A stretch of 64,000 nucleotides of DNA from Lanius collurio (taxonomy: Eukaryota; Chordata; Aves; Passeriformes; Laniidae), in contig JACBWW010000051.1 in assembly GCA_020086605.1 (NCBI GenBank), positions 1,865,810 through 1,929,809 on the forward strand, in the 5' to 3' direction. Positions 39,901 through 54,165 of this stretch are shown piece after piece; position 1 is the first letter of the stretch, and each line of letters begins with the position of its first letter. The notes below the pieces were generated by a model. The model was not told the DNA's origin and ran no database searches. It saw nothing but the letters and a program-made list of their open reading frames with translations. A program made the position numbers and the translations under genes.

Positions 39901-42900
39901 AATCAGAACTGCAATAGCATAGAGTCCCTCATGTTTAAGATTTTGTGGTTCCCATCATTGTTTGGGTTTCTCCCACATCCAAACAAAAACTGTGAGTTTT
40001 GTCATGGACAAAACATATTTTAATGAGTTTTTTTGTGACAATGGTAGTGAATGCTTAAAAAAATGGGTCCTTTTTAGGAAAGTACCTACTCTTATAACTC
40101 TTTCAAGGTACCTTTTTAATCAGAAAATACTAAGTATCTTGCTTTGAATGAAATGAAGGGTCTGCTTGGTCCTTAAGAAAATCATCCTTATAATGGTCAT
40201 GAAAATACAGAAATTCAGTTCTCCTTTAATACAGCAATTGATGGTTCTAAGTCTGTTGGGTGGGAGGGAAGCTGATTGTCATGAGCTTCTGAAGAGCATG
40301 AGGGGGTTATTTAGCTTGTCTTTGATTAATTTCTGGCACAACATGACACACATTTGTGCAATAAGAGTGCTTGAAACAAGTTCATCTTGTTCCCATATAT
40401 TGAGCATGAGTTTAAGTGAATGTTTTTGTGCCCAGAATGAGGAAGGTGACAGAGCACAGGGACCGAGGTGACGCTGTCTGGGAGCTGAGCTGTCAGGGAA
40501 GAATCCTCCTCCAAAAATAGGGCTTGACAGTTTTCATGTAAATATTGGTAAAGTCCAGTGTCAGGTATGGTGAGGGGTTTGTTTGTGTAAGGCTTTTTCC
40601 CTTTTCTTGCATGCATCTGGAATTTGGCCATTGAAACAGCGCTGCTGCCCCATCAGAGGCTGGAGCGTGTGTGCTTTTTGTAGCACTCCCTGAACCTGCC
40701 CAGCTCTGCTTGTGTGCCTAAAGGACAGGACCAGACTGACTTCTGGCACCAGGCTGAGTTCAGAAAGGTGAGTGGCTGAGGGAAACACACACAAGTGGGT
40801 GAGATCTGATACTGCAAGGAAAGGAACTGGATGATGTGAAAGGAGGCACAGTGGCAAACTTCTCATAGCCAGCCTGAGGTTCAGTCCAGCTACATAACCA
40901 CTGTGAACTGGTACTCTGTAATTAAATTATAAATCCTGAGGGTTTAGAATTCCATCTTTACTTGTAAGCTTTTTTTTTTTCAGGTGGAAGGTTAACTATC
41001 TCATTAAGGTTTGTTCTAGGCTAGCATTAGAAACTTGATTTCTTTTCATCTATGTATAAATATGTATAGATATGCATATGTGTATTTAGATAAAGACTGT
41101 TACATATATTCCTAGTTAAATAATGAAACACTGAAATATTCTGCCAGGTTTTGGTATTCATTGTAACTCAAGAAGGTAATAGTGATTGTACCAAAGGAAA
41201 AAAAGGTACTCCAATTTCTCCTACAGTTAAGATAATTAGCAAGTTAATGCTGCTTTAGCCTCTCTCTTCCATTTCTGTGTAGGCTGCTGGATAATTGGAG
41301 ACCAGATAAGACTATAGCTAGGGAGATGATAAAAAGGAAAAATACCTTGACCCTTTATCTGTGTGGTAGTTAGTGAGGCACAAGTACAGTTACACTGACA
41401 GCAGGCAATACCTGCTGGTGTTGGAAATTTAAAGGTTTTCTTTGGAAAGTATCTAGTATTGGTTCCCAGACCACCTATTCCATAAGTACTGATAAGTAAT
41501 TATTTACCTTTTAAATAATATCACTGCTTAACCTTCTAAGAGTTCATTGCAAAGTATCATCTTTATAGGAGCAGATCCTGAATACATTTAAGTACTGTTT
41601 TTTTCTAGTTGTGTTATCTTTTCCATTTCCATCTATTTTTATGTGAAAATGTTAATTTGCTGCAACACCAGCTGTGAGAAACTACTGCAGTGGCAACAAA
41701 CAACAACAGTTTCAGTGTGAGTACCTATAGTAGTAGAATACTACTTTTTTTAGATAGTTCCCAGTCAATTGGAGTTCTTTTTCCCCCCTACTTTCTCACA
41801 GTTAGTTGTATATTTCTCACTTCCTTTTCCATAAATTGCAGAGGGAACCAGCTTAGTGAATTCTCTTTCCTCTGAAGATAAATGGAACATACTTTCACTT
41901 TACTTGCAATTAAAAAGATAAGTGAGGATGTTCCATGTGGAAAAGTTTATTTAGATCATCCACTGCGACACACATTATCTATAAAATGGGTCTTTTTTCT
42001 TTCTGGTGCTCATGGAACTGCTCTTAAGAGTAGGCAATATGGGTTACTAAATCAAAGTATATTAGCTAATGGTGAATAAAGAAAGATAAAGAAAATGGTT
42101 TAAAAATTGCATATGCTCAATCAAAACAGAAAATTTAACAGCCAATGATACATGCTCTTAAAATATTATGCATGTGATAGAGATGCTTGAAACTTTATTA
42201 GGTTAGAAATTCCTGGTTTTCATATTGTCTTTTAAAGTGTTTAGTATTTTTTTTCTACTTCTATGACTCTTGAAAGCATGTGTGAATCAATTTCTGACTC
42301 ATTAGAGTTTAAGATATGGCATAGTACACAAATTCTTTTAGTATCCTATAGAAATTTCTCTGAAGCAACTTTCCACAAAATGTTACATAATTATCATAAT
42401 AATTTTGTCATGCAAACTTGGATGTGAAAGCTGAGTTTTCTCAGGACAATGAAAGCTAACATCTCTAAATTTCATTTAGAAGCACCCCACAGTAGAAAAT
42501 GAACACACTTCTTACGAATTAAATTAGTAAAATAAACTGTGATTCTCATTTTCTCTTGCTTCTAGTGCCATGGGGTATTTATTTTGTGTGTTCCTAAAAT
42601 TTCATTGAAAAACCATTACCCATTTGAACTGCCAGGTCTGAAAGTCTGAACTCAATGAGTAATCCTCAAAAAAATAGCAAAGAAAGTCTAGTTCAGAGTT
42701 TGAGAAAGGGTGAAAATAAGAAAACTGTTGGTGAAACTGGAGCTGCTGCTGCCTGCTGCAGTGAGCTGTTCAGCTTTTCTGGTTTTTGAGATTCCCAGTA
42801 GGATTGTGTAGACATCCGACTGGAGATTGGAAGGCAATACAGGATGACAGTACAAGAATATAAAAAATTACCACAAGTTTCTCAGAACATCTTTAAACCA

Positions 42901-44279
42901 CACAACCCCTTTTAGGTTCTTAGGTTTTTTGTTCTTTTTTTTTTATTTTCATCAGTAGGTGACAGATTTTGTTTTAAAGGAATGGTTCAAAATACACCCA
43001 TCAGGTCGATTAAATTTTAACGTGCCTTTTCACATGGGTAGTGTGAAATCTCAGCTCTCACAGCTGAAGACCTGATCACATAGCTTTTGTGTAGGCAGGA
43101 AAATTAAAACAAAATATATTCCTATCACCCCAGCAAATATTTATTGTTTAGTTAAGGATTAAAAAACAGACAGATTGAATCTGTCCCTGGAGTCTGGCTT
43201 TGGAAATCTGCAGTTGCTTTAGTGACGTTTTTATTCTAATCAAAATTGTCTGCTTTAGGGAAGATCAATTAAGAGTCACCTTCCTCTAAGTGTCTGTAGG
43301 CAGTTTTTGTAAATTAATCAAGTTTCCAAATACCACTGTGAAATAGGTAGAATAATACCTCTTTTACAAATGAGGGAAGTGACACACTTCAGTCACATGC
43401 CTAGCTCAAGGTCATTTAAATTGTTAAATTGGTGCTGTGACTCATTAAAAATTTTCCAGTTCCTTTTTTACTGCATCCATTGTATCACAATGTCTCCAAC
43501 AATTTCCTCAGCACCCAGGGAAAGTCAAATATTCTTTATTTGAAGACTCTTTTTTTATAGGTGGCCAGTAGTTCCATTAATGTCAGTAGCTCTGGTTTTG
43601 ACTGGTTTGGTTTTTTTCCTGTTGACTCATTGAGCCTGGCTGTTTGCTGTCTTAAAGCTCTGCTTTGAGAATTTACCCGAGTACCCTCCCCAAGTTCTGG
43701 GAAACATTTTTCTGTTTGAATGACACCAAGTTAGTAAGTCTCCTGCCAAACATTTCAGAGGGTTTTCCCAGAAAACAAGTTAAAGTGAAAAGACCTTATG
43801 GTCCTATAAATGTTCTTTTAAATTTTAATGCCTAAGAAAAATATGGCTATTGAATTGTCCCATACAGAACAGAGAAATTCCGGGCCACACTTGTTTCCTA
43901 CTGTTAACAGTTAATGCTATGTTCATGTTGGCAGTATTTATTAGTGGTATTTTTTGGTTTTCCTTATTTTTGTCATCCTTTCACTTCTTTGCTTAATGCT
44001 CTTTCAAAACTGTGATGTCCTGTCTCTGGCTGACAGGACAGGTGAGTTTCAGTCCTTGAGGAATACTCCTCCCTGCCTCAACAGAGCAGCATGGATAGAA
44101 ATCCTCCTCTAGAGAGACTGAACATATCATTTTTTGACGTGCTTAGCCTTTGCTGACCAGACAGACACCCAGAAGCCGAGGTGTGCATGTGGGTGACAGT
44201 GCATTACCCTCTCATGGCTCCCTCCCCACCTCCAGCCTGTTGTCTCTTTTTTGGAGGAAGCAGAGGTTTACTTCCATGT

Positions 44280-44860
44280 ATGAATAATTAGCAGTTGTGC
44301 CTTAATGATTTTACTGTGAGTTTTAATTATTTAAAATATCATTTGAGTTCAATTTGAGCAGCTGTTTATATAAATTTCACAATAACATCTATTGTAGCTG
44401 CAATTGTTGCATCAGGATTTATGGAAACTAAGATCAATCCCTGCCTGAGTATACTTCTCTAGATTGATTGGCCATATTGTTATTTAGCATCTGACAGAGC
44501 ATGGAAGAATATTAGGTATGAAACATTAATCAGGAAATTATGCATTGCTTTCACAATTAATGTGCAACTGGACTTTACTTTGCAATATTGTATTAGCTCT
44601 TAACATGCAAATTATTGTAGGTAATTACCTCATTTTTCAGTGGCCATTTGATGGATTGAAGTTTCATGCAGAATGTTCAATGTAATTTAATGCCTTGCGA
44701 TGATTTGCTTCTTTACTTTTTCATAAGTCCTGGTTTATCTTTATCATACATCGGGCATGAAGAGCCTACAGCACTGTAAAACCTAATGCATAAAGTTCAG
44801 GTTTTCAGTCTTTTTTACTCTAGAGCTGGCAATTTGGTCAAGTGTTACAGTAAAGATGTC
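44280..44860. promoter_or_regulatory. Candidate conserved noncoding element / distal enhancer
   Basis: This is the most enhancer-like stretch in the window: about 580 bases of non-repetitive sequence packed with homeodomain, POU and similar words. It contains ATGCAAAT (octamer, 44605-44612) followed within 7 bases by the perfect 12-bp palindrome AGGTAATTACCT (44619-44630), and also TTAATTATTTAAAATATC, CACAATTAATGTGC, TTATTTAGC and ATTGATTGGCC. No coding frame with protein character crosses it. Conservation is not testable here, so the call is inference. Confidence 0.3.
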
Positions 44861-47800
44861 TCTTGCTGCAGAATGTTTAAAAAAAAAAAGAATTGCCCGT
44901 GGTTCTATTTATAGCTTCACACAAGTGAAGCTGCCTTTGTACCATCTGCTTAAAACAAAAGTGAAACAGTAGTCTACCAGATTATCCTTTTTATTCCTTT
45001 TTATATGTGAAAGTATCGTATTCAATAACTGTGAACAGTCAAGTAATAATGCTTCAAGAGCAGTAATAGAATTATACAATTAATTGTTAAAATGCTTCAG
45101 CAGTTTTAAATGTAGCAGCTCTGGGTGCTTGGTTTTTTGTGTGTCTCTAAGGTGTATACAGTTTCATATTATATATCAGGAAGGCATTATCATAACAAAT
45201 ACAGTCTATTAGAAGGTCTCTGGCCTATGGAAATATTTTCATGTATGTGAATAACTGAAAATTAAGGTAATTCTTCATGTGTTCAGATCTTACATGTCAA
45301 AGTCACAAGTATTTATTATGATCTTTTCAAAATCCTGCTTTAGTAAAACAGCTCCTCTATAAAAGTCAAGCAATATAAAATTGAATGCTTATATTTAAAT
45401 AGATTTTAACAGATAATAAAGTCCTTGAGATTAAAATGGTTTCATTCACCAAGACAGAGTTTTCTCTGCAGTGTGCAATTTGTGTCACATTATGTAAAAT
45501 TTCAGAAAAAAAGATTTAAAATAAAAGCACAAATAAAAAGTATCTTATAAAACAAAACCAGAGATGTGCTTTTAGTCCTAAGTAGAGAATGAAAGCCGGA
45601 TATGAGTTCCTATGTGTAAACACTGAGTTTTTATGACTTGATTTGTATTCTTTCCTGCCTATGTGGCTTTGAAATTAAATTTCCAGCTGTACTACCAGAA
45701 TTTCCTCTCCCTGACATCTCCTAATAAGTTTGTTCATTATTTAGGGGCTTGGTTTTTTTTTAATTTTAAGAAAAGACCTAAAGAGTTAGACTATGTCAAA
45801 CATGAGAGAGAACTGCTTTTGCACTTGTAGGTAACAGTTTGATGTTTCAGAATATGGAGTTTACATCACATAAGTGGTTCACCAGCACAAAGGTTTGTAT
45901 CATGTCTATTGTAATAAGATCATTTTCTCAGAAAAGAATATTTAAACGAGTATGTGAAATTGTGCATCTGAAAAATGTATTTCTTGCATCTATTGGCAAT
46001 GTCAAAATTCTGTTACATGACATTTAGTACCTAGAAAACAGTTTTTGTATACAAGCTATGAGCTAGTGCACTGATGAAAACACCTTTTCTTAATAAGTGA
46101 TGGCAGGAAAATAGATGAGTCATGATCCCTAAATGACATGCTAATTAACAATGCGTGGATAATCCAGGTTCGTGCCTTTATCAAGCAAGGCTGGTTGATT
46201 TTTTGAGATGGATGCACCTAGTTTGGAAGACTTCTCTTTAGGATGACATTCTGAGGGAATTTGCCAACTAGAACCATGTTTGTATTGTGAGAAGGGCAGG
46301 AGCACACCCAGTGTGTCACTGTGTGCATGCTGTAGTGCATCTGAAAGAAAATTGAGAAAGTTCTCATTAAAGTTAACTTTTTCTCCCTCCCTGATTTACA
46401 AGCCCAAAGGTACATCGAGTACAGATAATACTAATATTGCACTCTTACCTAAATAAAAATGGAATTATTTTTTATTAACAAAAGAGCAGCAACCATAAAG
46501 AAGTTCTGACTCTATAGCTTGGAGGATGAGTTAAATATGTGGGTGGCCATTCAAAATACTGTACTTTGCTCTCATTAACTATCCACTGCCATGTATGTGA
46601 GCTATTAATATTTCAAGCCTCAATGGAAAATGAGGAGAACAATCTTGCCAGTTATCCTCTTTCTCAGAACAGTTGGAACTGGTTTAAATATCTCTACCAA
46701 TCCCATTTGAAGGCTGGAAATTAAAGTGGGAAGTGAGTTGTGCTGTGCCATGCAGAGCTGCATGACATTGCATATGCTGATGTCCATGAACTCTGCTGTA
46801 AAGTGCCAGGGAGAGGCCCTTGGAGTCCAGAAGGTGATCCTGAGAGGTCGTTCCTGCTGTTTCTCATCGAGGCAAACCTCCATAGTGTTTGCCAGTGCAA
46901 TATAAGGTACCTTAAACACTGAGTGAAATCAGCAAGAAATTATTCCAGTTTTTGCTATTACTTTCTCCATCAGGAATATGACTTGGTAATTTGGCCCGTT
47001 CATATGCTAATTGTGATAAGAGAATGGGTGCTTGGAGTGTGTCTTAATGATGCAGATGGTGACTGTCTCACCCAAGCAATGGTATCCTTGCAGGAGGCAC
47101 ATTCATATTGAAACTCCTGTTTAAATAATTAACTAGGGGAAACCACAGAGAGAAAATAGGAAACTGTGGTCCTTGATGGGTGTTGTGTCTGCTGTTTGAA
47201 TTTTCTTCAGGTTATTAGGAGGCATCTGTAACTTTAGGTAGCAGTGACAGTTCTTCTTTTTACTGGAAAATAACATAATTATCAAATTGTGGAGGATCTA
47301 CCTGAGCTTTCTGTTGCCTTTTGTTTGCTGCTTTTTTTCCAAGAGTAAGTTCTTTTCTCTCTGATCTTACATTACATAGCAAGTAAAACCATAAGTAATG
47401 TCCCCATGTTGCTAAGAATGGGAAAATGGTATTTGTCACCATAGCTAATAATTCAGGAATAAGAAAAGATGAAAACAAAATCGGATATACAGGTAAGAAT
47501 AACCCATATGTTTAACTTTAAAAACTATGTTACTTAGTTAAGTTCTGTTTTCCCTGTTCTGATCCCACAAGTTATTAATAATATTTATTTCAGCTTTACT
47601 TTAGCTCTCATCCTGCTTTCTCTTTATTGCAAATGAAATTGCTATACTAATAAGTAATTTTGTAAAAAAATAATTTTAAACAAATTAAAGACAATCTGAG
47701 AGAAACAGAATTTTGAAATTAAAAAAATAGGCCATAGAGCTTTGATGTTGACCTAAATAATTTACGTAATTCCCATGAATTCATTGCACTATGTACCAAA

Positions 47801-48539
47801 CTGATTTGATCTGATAGCTGTTCCATTTTGTCAATATTAGAAATAACTGCATCTTTTTCAACTCAGAATCATTTAAACAAACTTGAATTATTGCCTCTTG
47901 CTGAAGTCATTAAAGACCAAATATATCAATTGTCGCATAGATGCCAATGATGCAATTGTATTGCATAAATCTGTTTTCTGTCAGATAGCAAAATAATCTG
48001 TGCAGACCCACGGAGCACTGAAAGTCTAATAGAAAATGGATTTCGCTCCAGCATGGTGCTAAAGTGTGTCTTCCAAAATATTACAGCAGATTGATACAAC
48101 ATGGATGTTAAGAAAGCAACACAAGGATTCACTGGAAGCTAAAAAGCTTGTCACAGAACAATTACAATAGTGTCTGTTGTAAGTAATGGCTATCTGAGAC
48201 AACAGGAGTTATTGGATTCAGTCACAGAGTAGCTTTCAGGATCCCTGCAATTTTTTACTTGTAGTATCAATATAATTCAATCATATGTTTTGAATTGTTT
48301 GGAAAAGTAAGGCAGATTGCTATGCAACTTTCATTGTTCCCTCTCCTCTAGCCACAATTTCTTTTTGGATTACTGACATTTCTCTATCTCCTGGAATGTT
48401 CAGAACTGCCAAAATCAAACAAACTGATTGCTTTAGCAATGCTGTGAGAGAATAGTTGAGTCTTTTATGCTCAGCAGGAACTCTTCCCTGGAAAGGCTGT
48501 GTGAGATCATACAATACAACAGAGATGATATTGCAGTGA
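44861..48539. other. Gene-free unique sequence
   Basis: No assignable gene. The block 46740-46910 is non-repetitive and slightly GC-richer. A frame at 46923-47111 has an acceptor-like TTTCTCCATCAG before it, but the peptide shows no known domain and the putative donor is poor. Confidence 0.45.
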
Positions 48540-48540
48540 G

Positions 48541-49297
48541 GAAGGCCGACCCCATACTGTGCCACATTACTAAGAGTGCAGCCAGCAACTTCAGAGGAGT
48601 GATCTTCCCCCTCTATTTTGCACTTTTGAGATCACAATTTGAGTGCTGTATCTACTTTGGGCTCCCTAGGAAAGGGAAGACATGGACATACCAGAGAGAA
48701 TCTGCTGGAGGGCTGTTGGGTAATTTGGCTGTAGCAGGGCTTCAACGTGGTCTCCTCCAATCAGCTTAGTCAATTCAGGGAGGTGTAGATTGGTGAAGTG
48801 GATGGAAAAGATAGGTGGAAAACTGAGTGGGCTCACAGGGTTGTGATGAGAAGCAGAAATCCAACTGGTGGCCAGGTATTGCCAGTGTCATTCAGGGATC
48901 CATAATGTTGAATGCCTGTAACATGAGCTGGAGCACACGTAGTACGAGGAGAGACTGGGAGAGCTGAGTTTAAGGCTGAAGACTTAAGAGGGGAAGGGGA
49001 GGTATTGAGGATGTCTATAGTGTTTGGTGGGAGAGTATAGAGAACATGAAATTACAGCCTTGGAATCTTATGGTGAGAGCATGAGAGGCAATGGTCATAA
49101 GCTGCAACATGATTCTGGTTAGATGTAAGAATGTTTTCCTCATGAGTGTGGTTAAAATTAGAAGATTTGTTCAACAGCAGTCTCTTCAAGCTTGCTGATT
49201 TTCAAAGCTTGACTGGACTATAGCCTGATCAATCTGATCTACTTGAGAGGACAGAGCACAAGGTCCCTTTCAACCTAAATTATTCTATGATTCTATC
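48541..49297 (+). mobile_element. CR1 LINE, ORF2 C-terminus and 3' end, plus strand
   Basis: The 5' part still translates into recognisable CR1 reverse-transcriptase C-terminal sequence: HITKSAASNFRGVIFPLY, then LLRSQFECCIYFG, corresponding to the family's '[32 protein letters not shown]' order. Next come degenerate remnants of the '[28 protein letters not shown]' stretch (CTGGAGCACACGTAGTACGA, GGAGAGCTGAGTTTAAGGCT). It ends in GTCCCTTTCAACCTAAATTA and ATTCTATGATTCTAT, the typical avian CR1 terminal repeat. It is 5'-truncated, frame-broken and clearly dead. It is the strongest sign that the host is a bird. Confidence 0.95.
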
Positions 49298-52200
49298 AAA
49301 TTAAATTCAATATCTTAATTTATAAAGATAGATCCAAATGCACTGTCAATAATGAAATTCTTTAAATGCAAAATAGTATAGAAAAATTTCCATTTATTTT
49401 TAAACAAAACATTGGACTGCCTGCTGATTTCAATGTATGGTCAGTGAAGCAGAATTAATTTCCTTTGGTTCAGAAGTGAAGAACTAAGACATGCAAATAA
49501 TGTCCTTCATTCAGACTCTATTAATTTTTTGTTAAATTAAAAAAAAAAAAAAACAAAAAACCACAAAGTAAATGAAAGCTAAAGGCAGTGAACTGAATTC
49601 CCCTCCATCAGGTTCCTTCACCCTCTTGTCTCCCTTATTCCTCTGCTTGGCCCTCTGTCCAAACCACTCTCACAGTGGTCGAGGGGACTGTTGAGTTTAG
49701 TTGGCTGTTCAAGTCCCCTGGCACCCGTTCCCTTCTCAGCAAAAGCACACGGCAGTTCTGAGCTGGTGGGAAGCTCACTGGAATCCATGAGGTGTTCAGG
49801 AGCATCAGGGACATGCAGAAGGATCTGAGCCCAACAGAAGCATCCATTCAAGTGACATACATGATGACATCAACAAGAGAATATTGTAAGTTAAATCCTA
49901 CCGAAATATCAGCTTTCCTGGTAGCTAATGTCAGGAGCTAAAGCAAAAAAGACATTTCAACAAATATGTAAAGTCACTAAAGAAGAGAGATGAAGTCAGG
50001 AGAAAATACAGTAGGAAGTTGAAAGTAATTATATAATCAATAAAGGATAATTACAGTCTCTGTCTAGGGATCCATGAAGTGGTATTGCATTGCTGTATCT
50101 TTTTGAGCTGATATAAAATGCAATTCAGTTTTAAGAAAACACAGAGTTTGGAACCAATTTTTACAATCTGTAAATTTTTCAAGATTTAATTTTGTGTGTG
50201 CTTATTCTAAATTACGGTGAAATCTTCAGAAAAATACATGCCAACGTGTTGGTAGCCAACAGTCTTTCTTTCTGACTGTAATTTTTCTAAACTGTAAATA
50301 GTGAATATTTAAAATACTGACATCCCCACCAATCATGATGACAGCTCCATTCTTGCACTTGTTGAATTTTCATCCAGGCACCTTCACGCAGATATCTGCA
50401 TAAGTAACAAAAAATACATTCTATTAGAGAAAGAGAGGTAACCTAACTTTTCTGAAGTGTTGAAAGCTTGAGATTCAAGGCCATCTCTGAATAAAACTTT
50501 TCAATTTTACATGCCCCAACTCAGTTCTCTGTCTTTTGTGCTAGGGGTTCTCTGGGTCATGGAAGAGAACTGATGTGCCACAGTTCTGTTTTTCTGCTCA
50601 AGTGTAGTGCTTAAAGTAATATTTCATGTACTTATTGGTGCTCAGGTTTATGAGTTTGAATTCTCTGAGTATTTTCTCTCTTTATCCAAGCTGGCTGCAC
50701 TTGTTTCCACTTCTCTCCATGATGTCGCAGTTACATAAAGTATGTCAGTCAAATGAAGTACAGCAGTTCACTGAAAGGTGTCAGGCTGAGTGGTGCCATT
50801 CTTTGTGAGTTCTGTGGTCTCTGTGTGGATTATAAATCTCTGCTTTTAGTGAGTCCTGGGTCCTGCTTTTCCATGCCAGTAAGCTGGGGGCACAGGCCTG
50901 TCAATACCCTGTTGAGTGCTGGCCACTTATCTCAGACAGTGCCCCTGGGAGATGTCCCAGGAGTTGTAGGAATGAAATGGTAGTCTGGAAAAGGCAATTT
51001 TCTGGGATTTTTTGTTTCAGATTTTTTTTTTTCCAAATTGTTCTTAGAAAACAGATTGGCTTTAATTCATTAAGAAAGAGATCAGCTTTAATTCTGTGAT
51101 CAGCTTTAATTTATATCTGTGATATTCTCTTTAAACTACTCAAAGCACTAAGAAGCCAACACTTACACAAATGCTAAAGTTATGAATTTTGTGTTTCCTT
51201 AGAAAGGTTAAACTGGTTTCAAGTAACATTCACAGTGTCCTATAAATACTGATTATCTTGGAACCAGAGATTTTGCAGGTGCAGACTCTGAGTTTTCAGT
51301 GTGTAAATGTGTTTTTATGGATGTTACTCAGATCCTCTCTTCTGTTTTATTCTTAGAATGTTTTACTTTGCTTATCTTGAATTAATTTGAGAGATTCTTA
51401 AAATCCAAAAAAGGGCTTCTGATAAATGCAGGGGGTTTTGCATATCTCCCTCAAGACCTTCAGCAGTATGAAATGCAGTACAGGGTCTTTTGTGTTAGCA
51501 GTTCTATTTCTGAAATAGAAAATATCGAATATTTAATTTTCCCTGCAATTTAGGAAATATATAGAAGTCACTAGTGTTAAAATTACACAGATAGTGTCTT
51601 ACAAATAATGTAAACAGTAATTTATAATTTCTGTCTGTGAAGTAACCACGAACAGGACATTATTGTCTAAATTTAAGTTTTAAACTTCATGAATTGATTG
51701 TGGATGGTTTGTAGCAATTTTTTTGATTCTCAAGGTTTCTTCATTGACATCAAATAAGAACCCTTATCAGGATTTTTTTGAAAATGGTATGTAACGATGC
51801 TGAGTGTAGTCACACACATGAATTAATACATTAAATCAATGTGCAAGTATACAAGAGTTTTTGAATATAATAAAAATGTTTTACCCTTTAAAGGTTTGTG
51901 GAAGCTTTTACTAATTTAATTTAGTTCCATTCTTTTAATTAGCTAATCATCAATGACCATTGTTATTAATTCCAAAGTAATCTACCACAGTAAAACTTCA
52001 GGTGCAGAGACTATAACCTACTTTTGTAGCATTTGCATAACTATAGGATTTCCTTTCTTCACATCTTATTGATTTGTGCTGTGGTTCATATGGTTTGTGT
52101 GTCCTAGATGAGGGTAGCAGCATCTCTCATCTGACTAAAACTCGTGAGCTCATCTACTGACAAAGTGAGCTTTGGCACTTTGCTAGTACAGGGCAGTGAT

Positions 52201-54165
52201 GGGTGTGTACTGGTACAAAATGGGACAGAAGCAGAGAAAGGGACATGATGAAATTGTGGAGTTAATGGATGAATGTCAATGCAACTTTGGATTACAAAAG
52301 TTCAGGCTTATTGCCAGAAAGAAGTAAATATAGAGGAGACAGCAGTTGTTCCACCACCTGAGTGTTTGCCTCTGGAAACTACTTGAGAGGGATTCCAGGG
52401 ATCGGGGCTGAACTCTGTGGGAGGTTGTGCTGTCCTTTCCTTACCAGGTCCCATCAGCAAAACTCTCTGTGCTTTGTGCTGGGTTTTATGAGACAAGTGA
52501 TCTTAAATTCTGGCACAAAATCAGCTGAAAAGGAGAACGAGCTTCTGGAGATTGAGGTAGGACCTAGTGGAAAGTTTCGTAACCACCGAGGAAACTTACC
52601 TTGGAGCCAAATGTTGTGTATTTTAAAGCTGTGAAAAATTTAATTTGAGATACTAAGAATTTCCTATTCCATAATTATTTTATCATTGTAATCCTTATCT
52701 AGAGAACAGTGTCCTGCATTGCTTGTCTCATAATTTGGGACACTGCTCTTCCATTCATGGACTGCTTCCAGAAATTAAATGCCCAGGGCTGTAACTAGTT
52801 ATTTAGTTGGGTTTGTGCCTAAAGTCTTCTGGTCTACTCTTTAGAGAGAGAATTTTATTGTTACTGAATTAAGTTGGGAAATGAAGACTTCAGCCCAAAT
52901 TATAATTATTTTTCTGCATCTGCTCCAATCATTTACATGGTTTATGCTTGTAAATTAGGTGTTAATGGAATCCAAGTGGGGTAACAGTGTGGAACATCAG
53001 AACTGCAATTGACTGGAGAAGTAGACAACATTCAAATATCTCTGAGGATCATTTGAGCAATAACTCTAGGGTGTTTATATGACATGCACGGAAGCATCAT
53101 TCTATTACAGAAATTATCTCAAATATAAAGAGAACAGAGAGAGAATCCACCTTATACAAGGAATTGTACTTTTGTTCTTTTCATACTTTTCAGAGACTGG
53201 ATATTTTCCTTTTTGAAGTTGTTGTTTGGGTTTTGTTGTTTTTTCTCTTGTAGCACAATTACTCAAGCCTTTGCTTTTTGGACAAGCAGCTGTTTGCATG
53301 TATCAGAATGTCTGCCCCTCTCACGAGTGTTTTGTACTTTCCCCTCCTGAAAGAGGATAGAAGTGAGCCCTCCAGTGCTTCTCATTTTAGATATATTAGA
53401 TATAAACTGATTTTGTGCTGTGAATACCTAATATGAATGTTATAAGCCACAAATGTTAAAGTTAGTAATTTCAGAAAACTGAATCATTAAATGTTACTTG
53501 TAGAATTATAGGGAACCTTGACCTGGTTTCAGATTTTTACACATTTAACTTCTATGTGGTATGTGCCTGAATGCTCCTGATTATATGATATTGTGTAAAA
53601 TGCTGAACCTTAGCTCTGAAGCTATATACTTGTGATACTCTAAATATAGCTGCCCTTCTATCATTATTTACTTGACAGAGACATTCAAATTCTTAAGAGA
53701 ATACTCATCAACTTAGAGTGATGAAAGAATGAATTAGTGCTGATTTACTATGTGGAAGATATCTTCAGCAGAGGTATCTCCTTGAGTCACACTGTCACTA
53801 TGATATTCTCCCTAGACCTTAGGGTAGCCTTTTTCTGATTAGGATTTATCAAAGAAAAATGAAGGGGGAAAGAGGTGAACCAGTCTGGAGTGTGTTTAAA
53901 AGTTGATGTAGACTGACAAATTGAGTTTTTCATAGTCCTAATGCTCCTGATTTAACAGATATAAGAAGCTTTAAAAGGAATCACACTAAACTGTTTGAGA
54001 GTTAGGAGTAAACGCAGAATAAAGTTATTTAAAAATACAGAAATTAATATTGCTAGGGCACTTTAGTCTGAGTGACAGTTTGTGAAGATAAAACCAGACT
54101 TGGTTCCTGTAGTAGGTTGAATCTGAGTTGATGGACAGATTTTTAGACCAATAACACTTCTCACA
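49298..54165. other. Gene-free unique sequence
   Basis: It contains a 15-base A-run at 49539-49553 and a GC-richer patch at 49600-49860 with overlapping minus-strand frames and no known domain. The word GATCAGCTTTAATT occurs twice 18 bases apart (51080-51093 and 51098-51111). A 90-codon frame at 52362-52634 shows no recognisable motif. No gene was identified. Confidence 0.5.
51080..51111. repeat. 18-bp-spaced direct repeat
   Basis: GATCAGCTTTAATT occurs twice at an 18-base offset, with a looser third copy (TTGGCTTTAATT) just upstream. Confidence 0.75.

Larger units (their letters stand above)
32043..44279. other. Gene-free unique sequence
   Basis: No gene was recognised. Small structures: a perfect 14-bp palindrome AGCACTATAGTGCT at 32812-32825; a CA-rich stretch at 36944-36968; GC-richer patches at about 33400-33560, 34240-34480 and 40630-40880 that match no repeat family I can name. 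AT-rich words of the TATGTATAAATATG type lie at about 41052-41085. The frames of about 100-122 codons at 34234-34602 and 40166-40866 overlap others on the opposite strand and look random. Confidence 0.5.

Noticed and set aside
46969..47083. Frame with acceptor-like TTTCTCCATCAG and a DADGD stretch reminiscent of calcium-binding loops
   Set aside because: Only a five-residue resemblance; the downstream donor (GTATCC) is poor and no EF-hand or repeat pattern follows.
49539..49860. A-run beside a GC-richer patch, considered as a processed retrocopy
   Set aside because: The A-run is on the wrong strand for the open minus-strand frames. No parent gene was recognised, and the upstream sequence is the end of a CR1, not a transcript.
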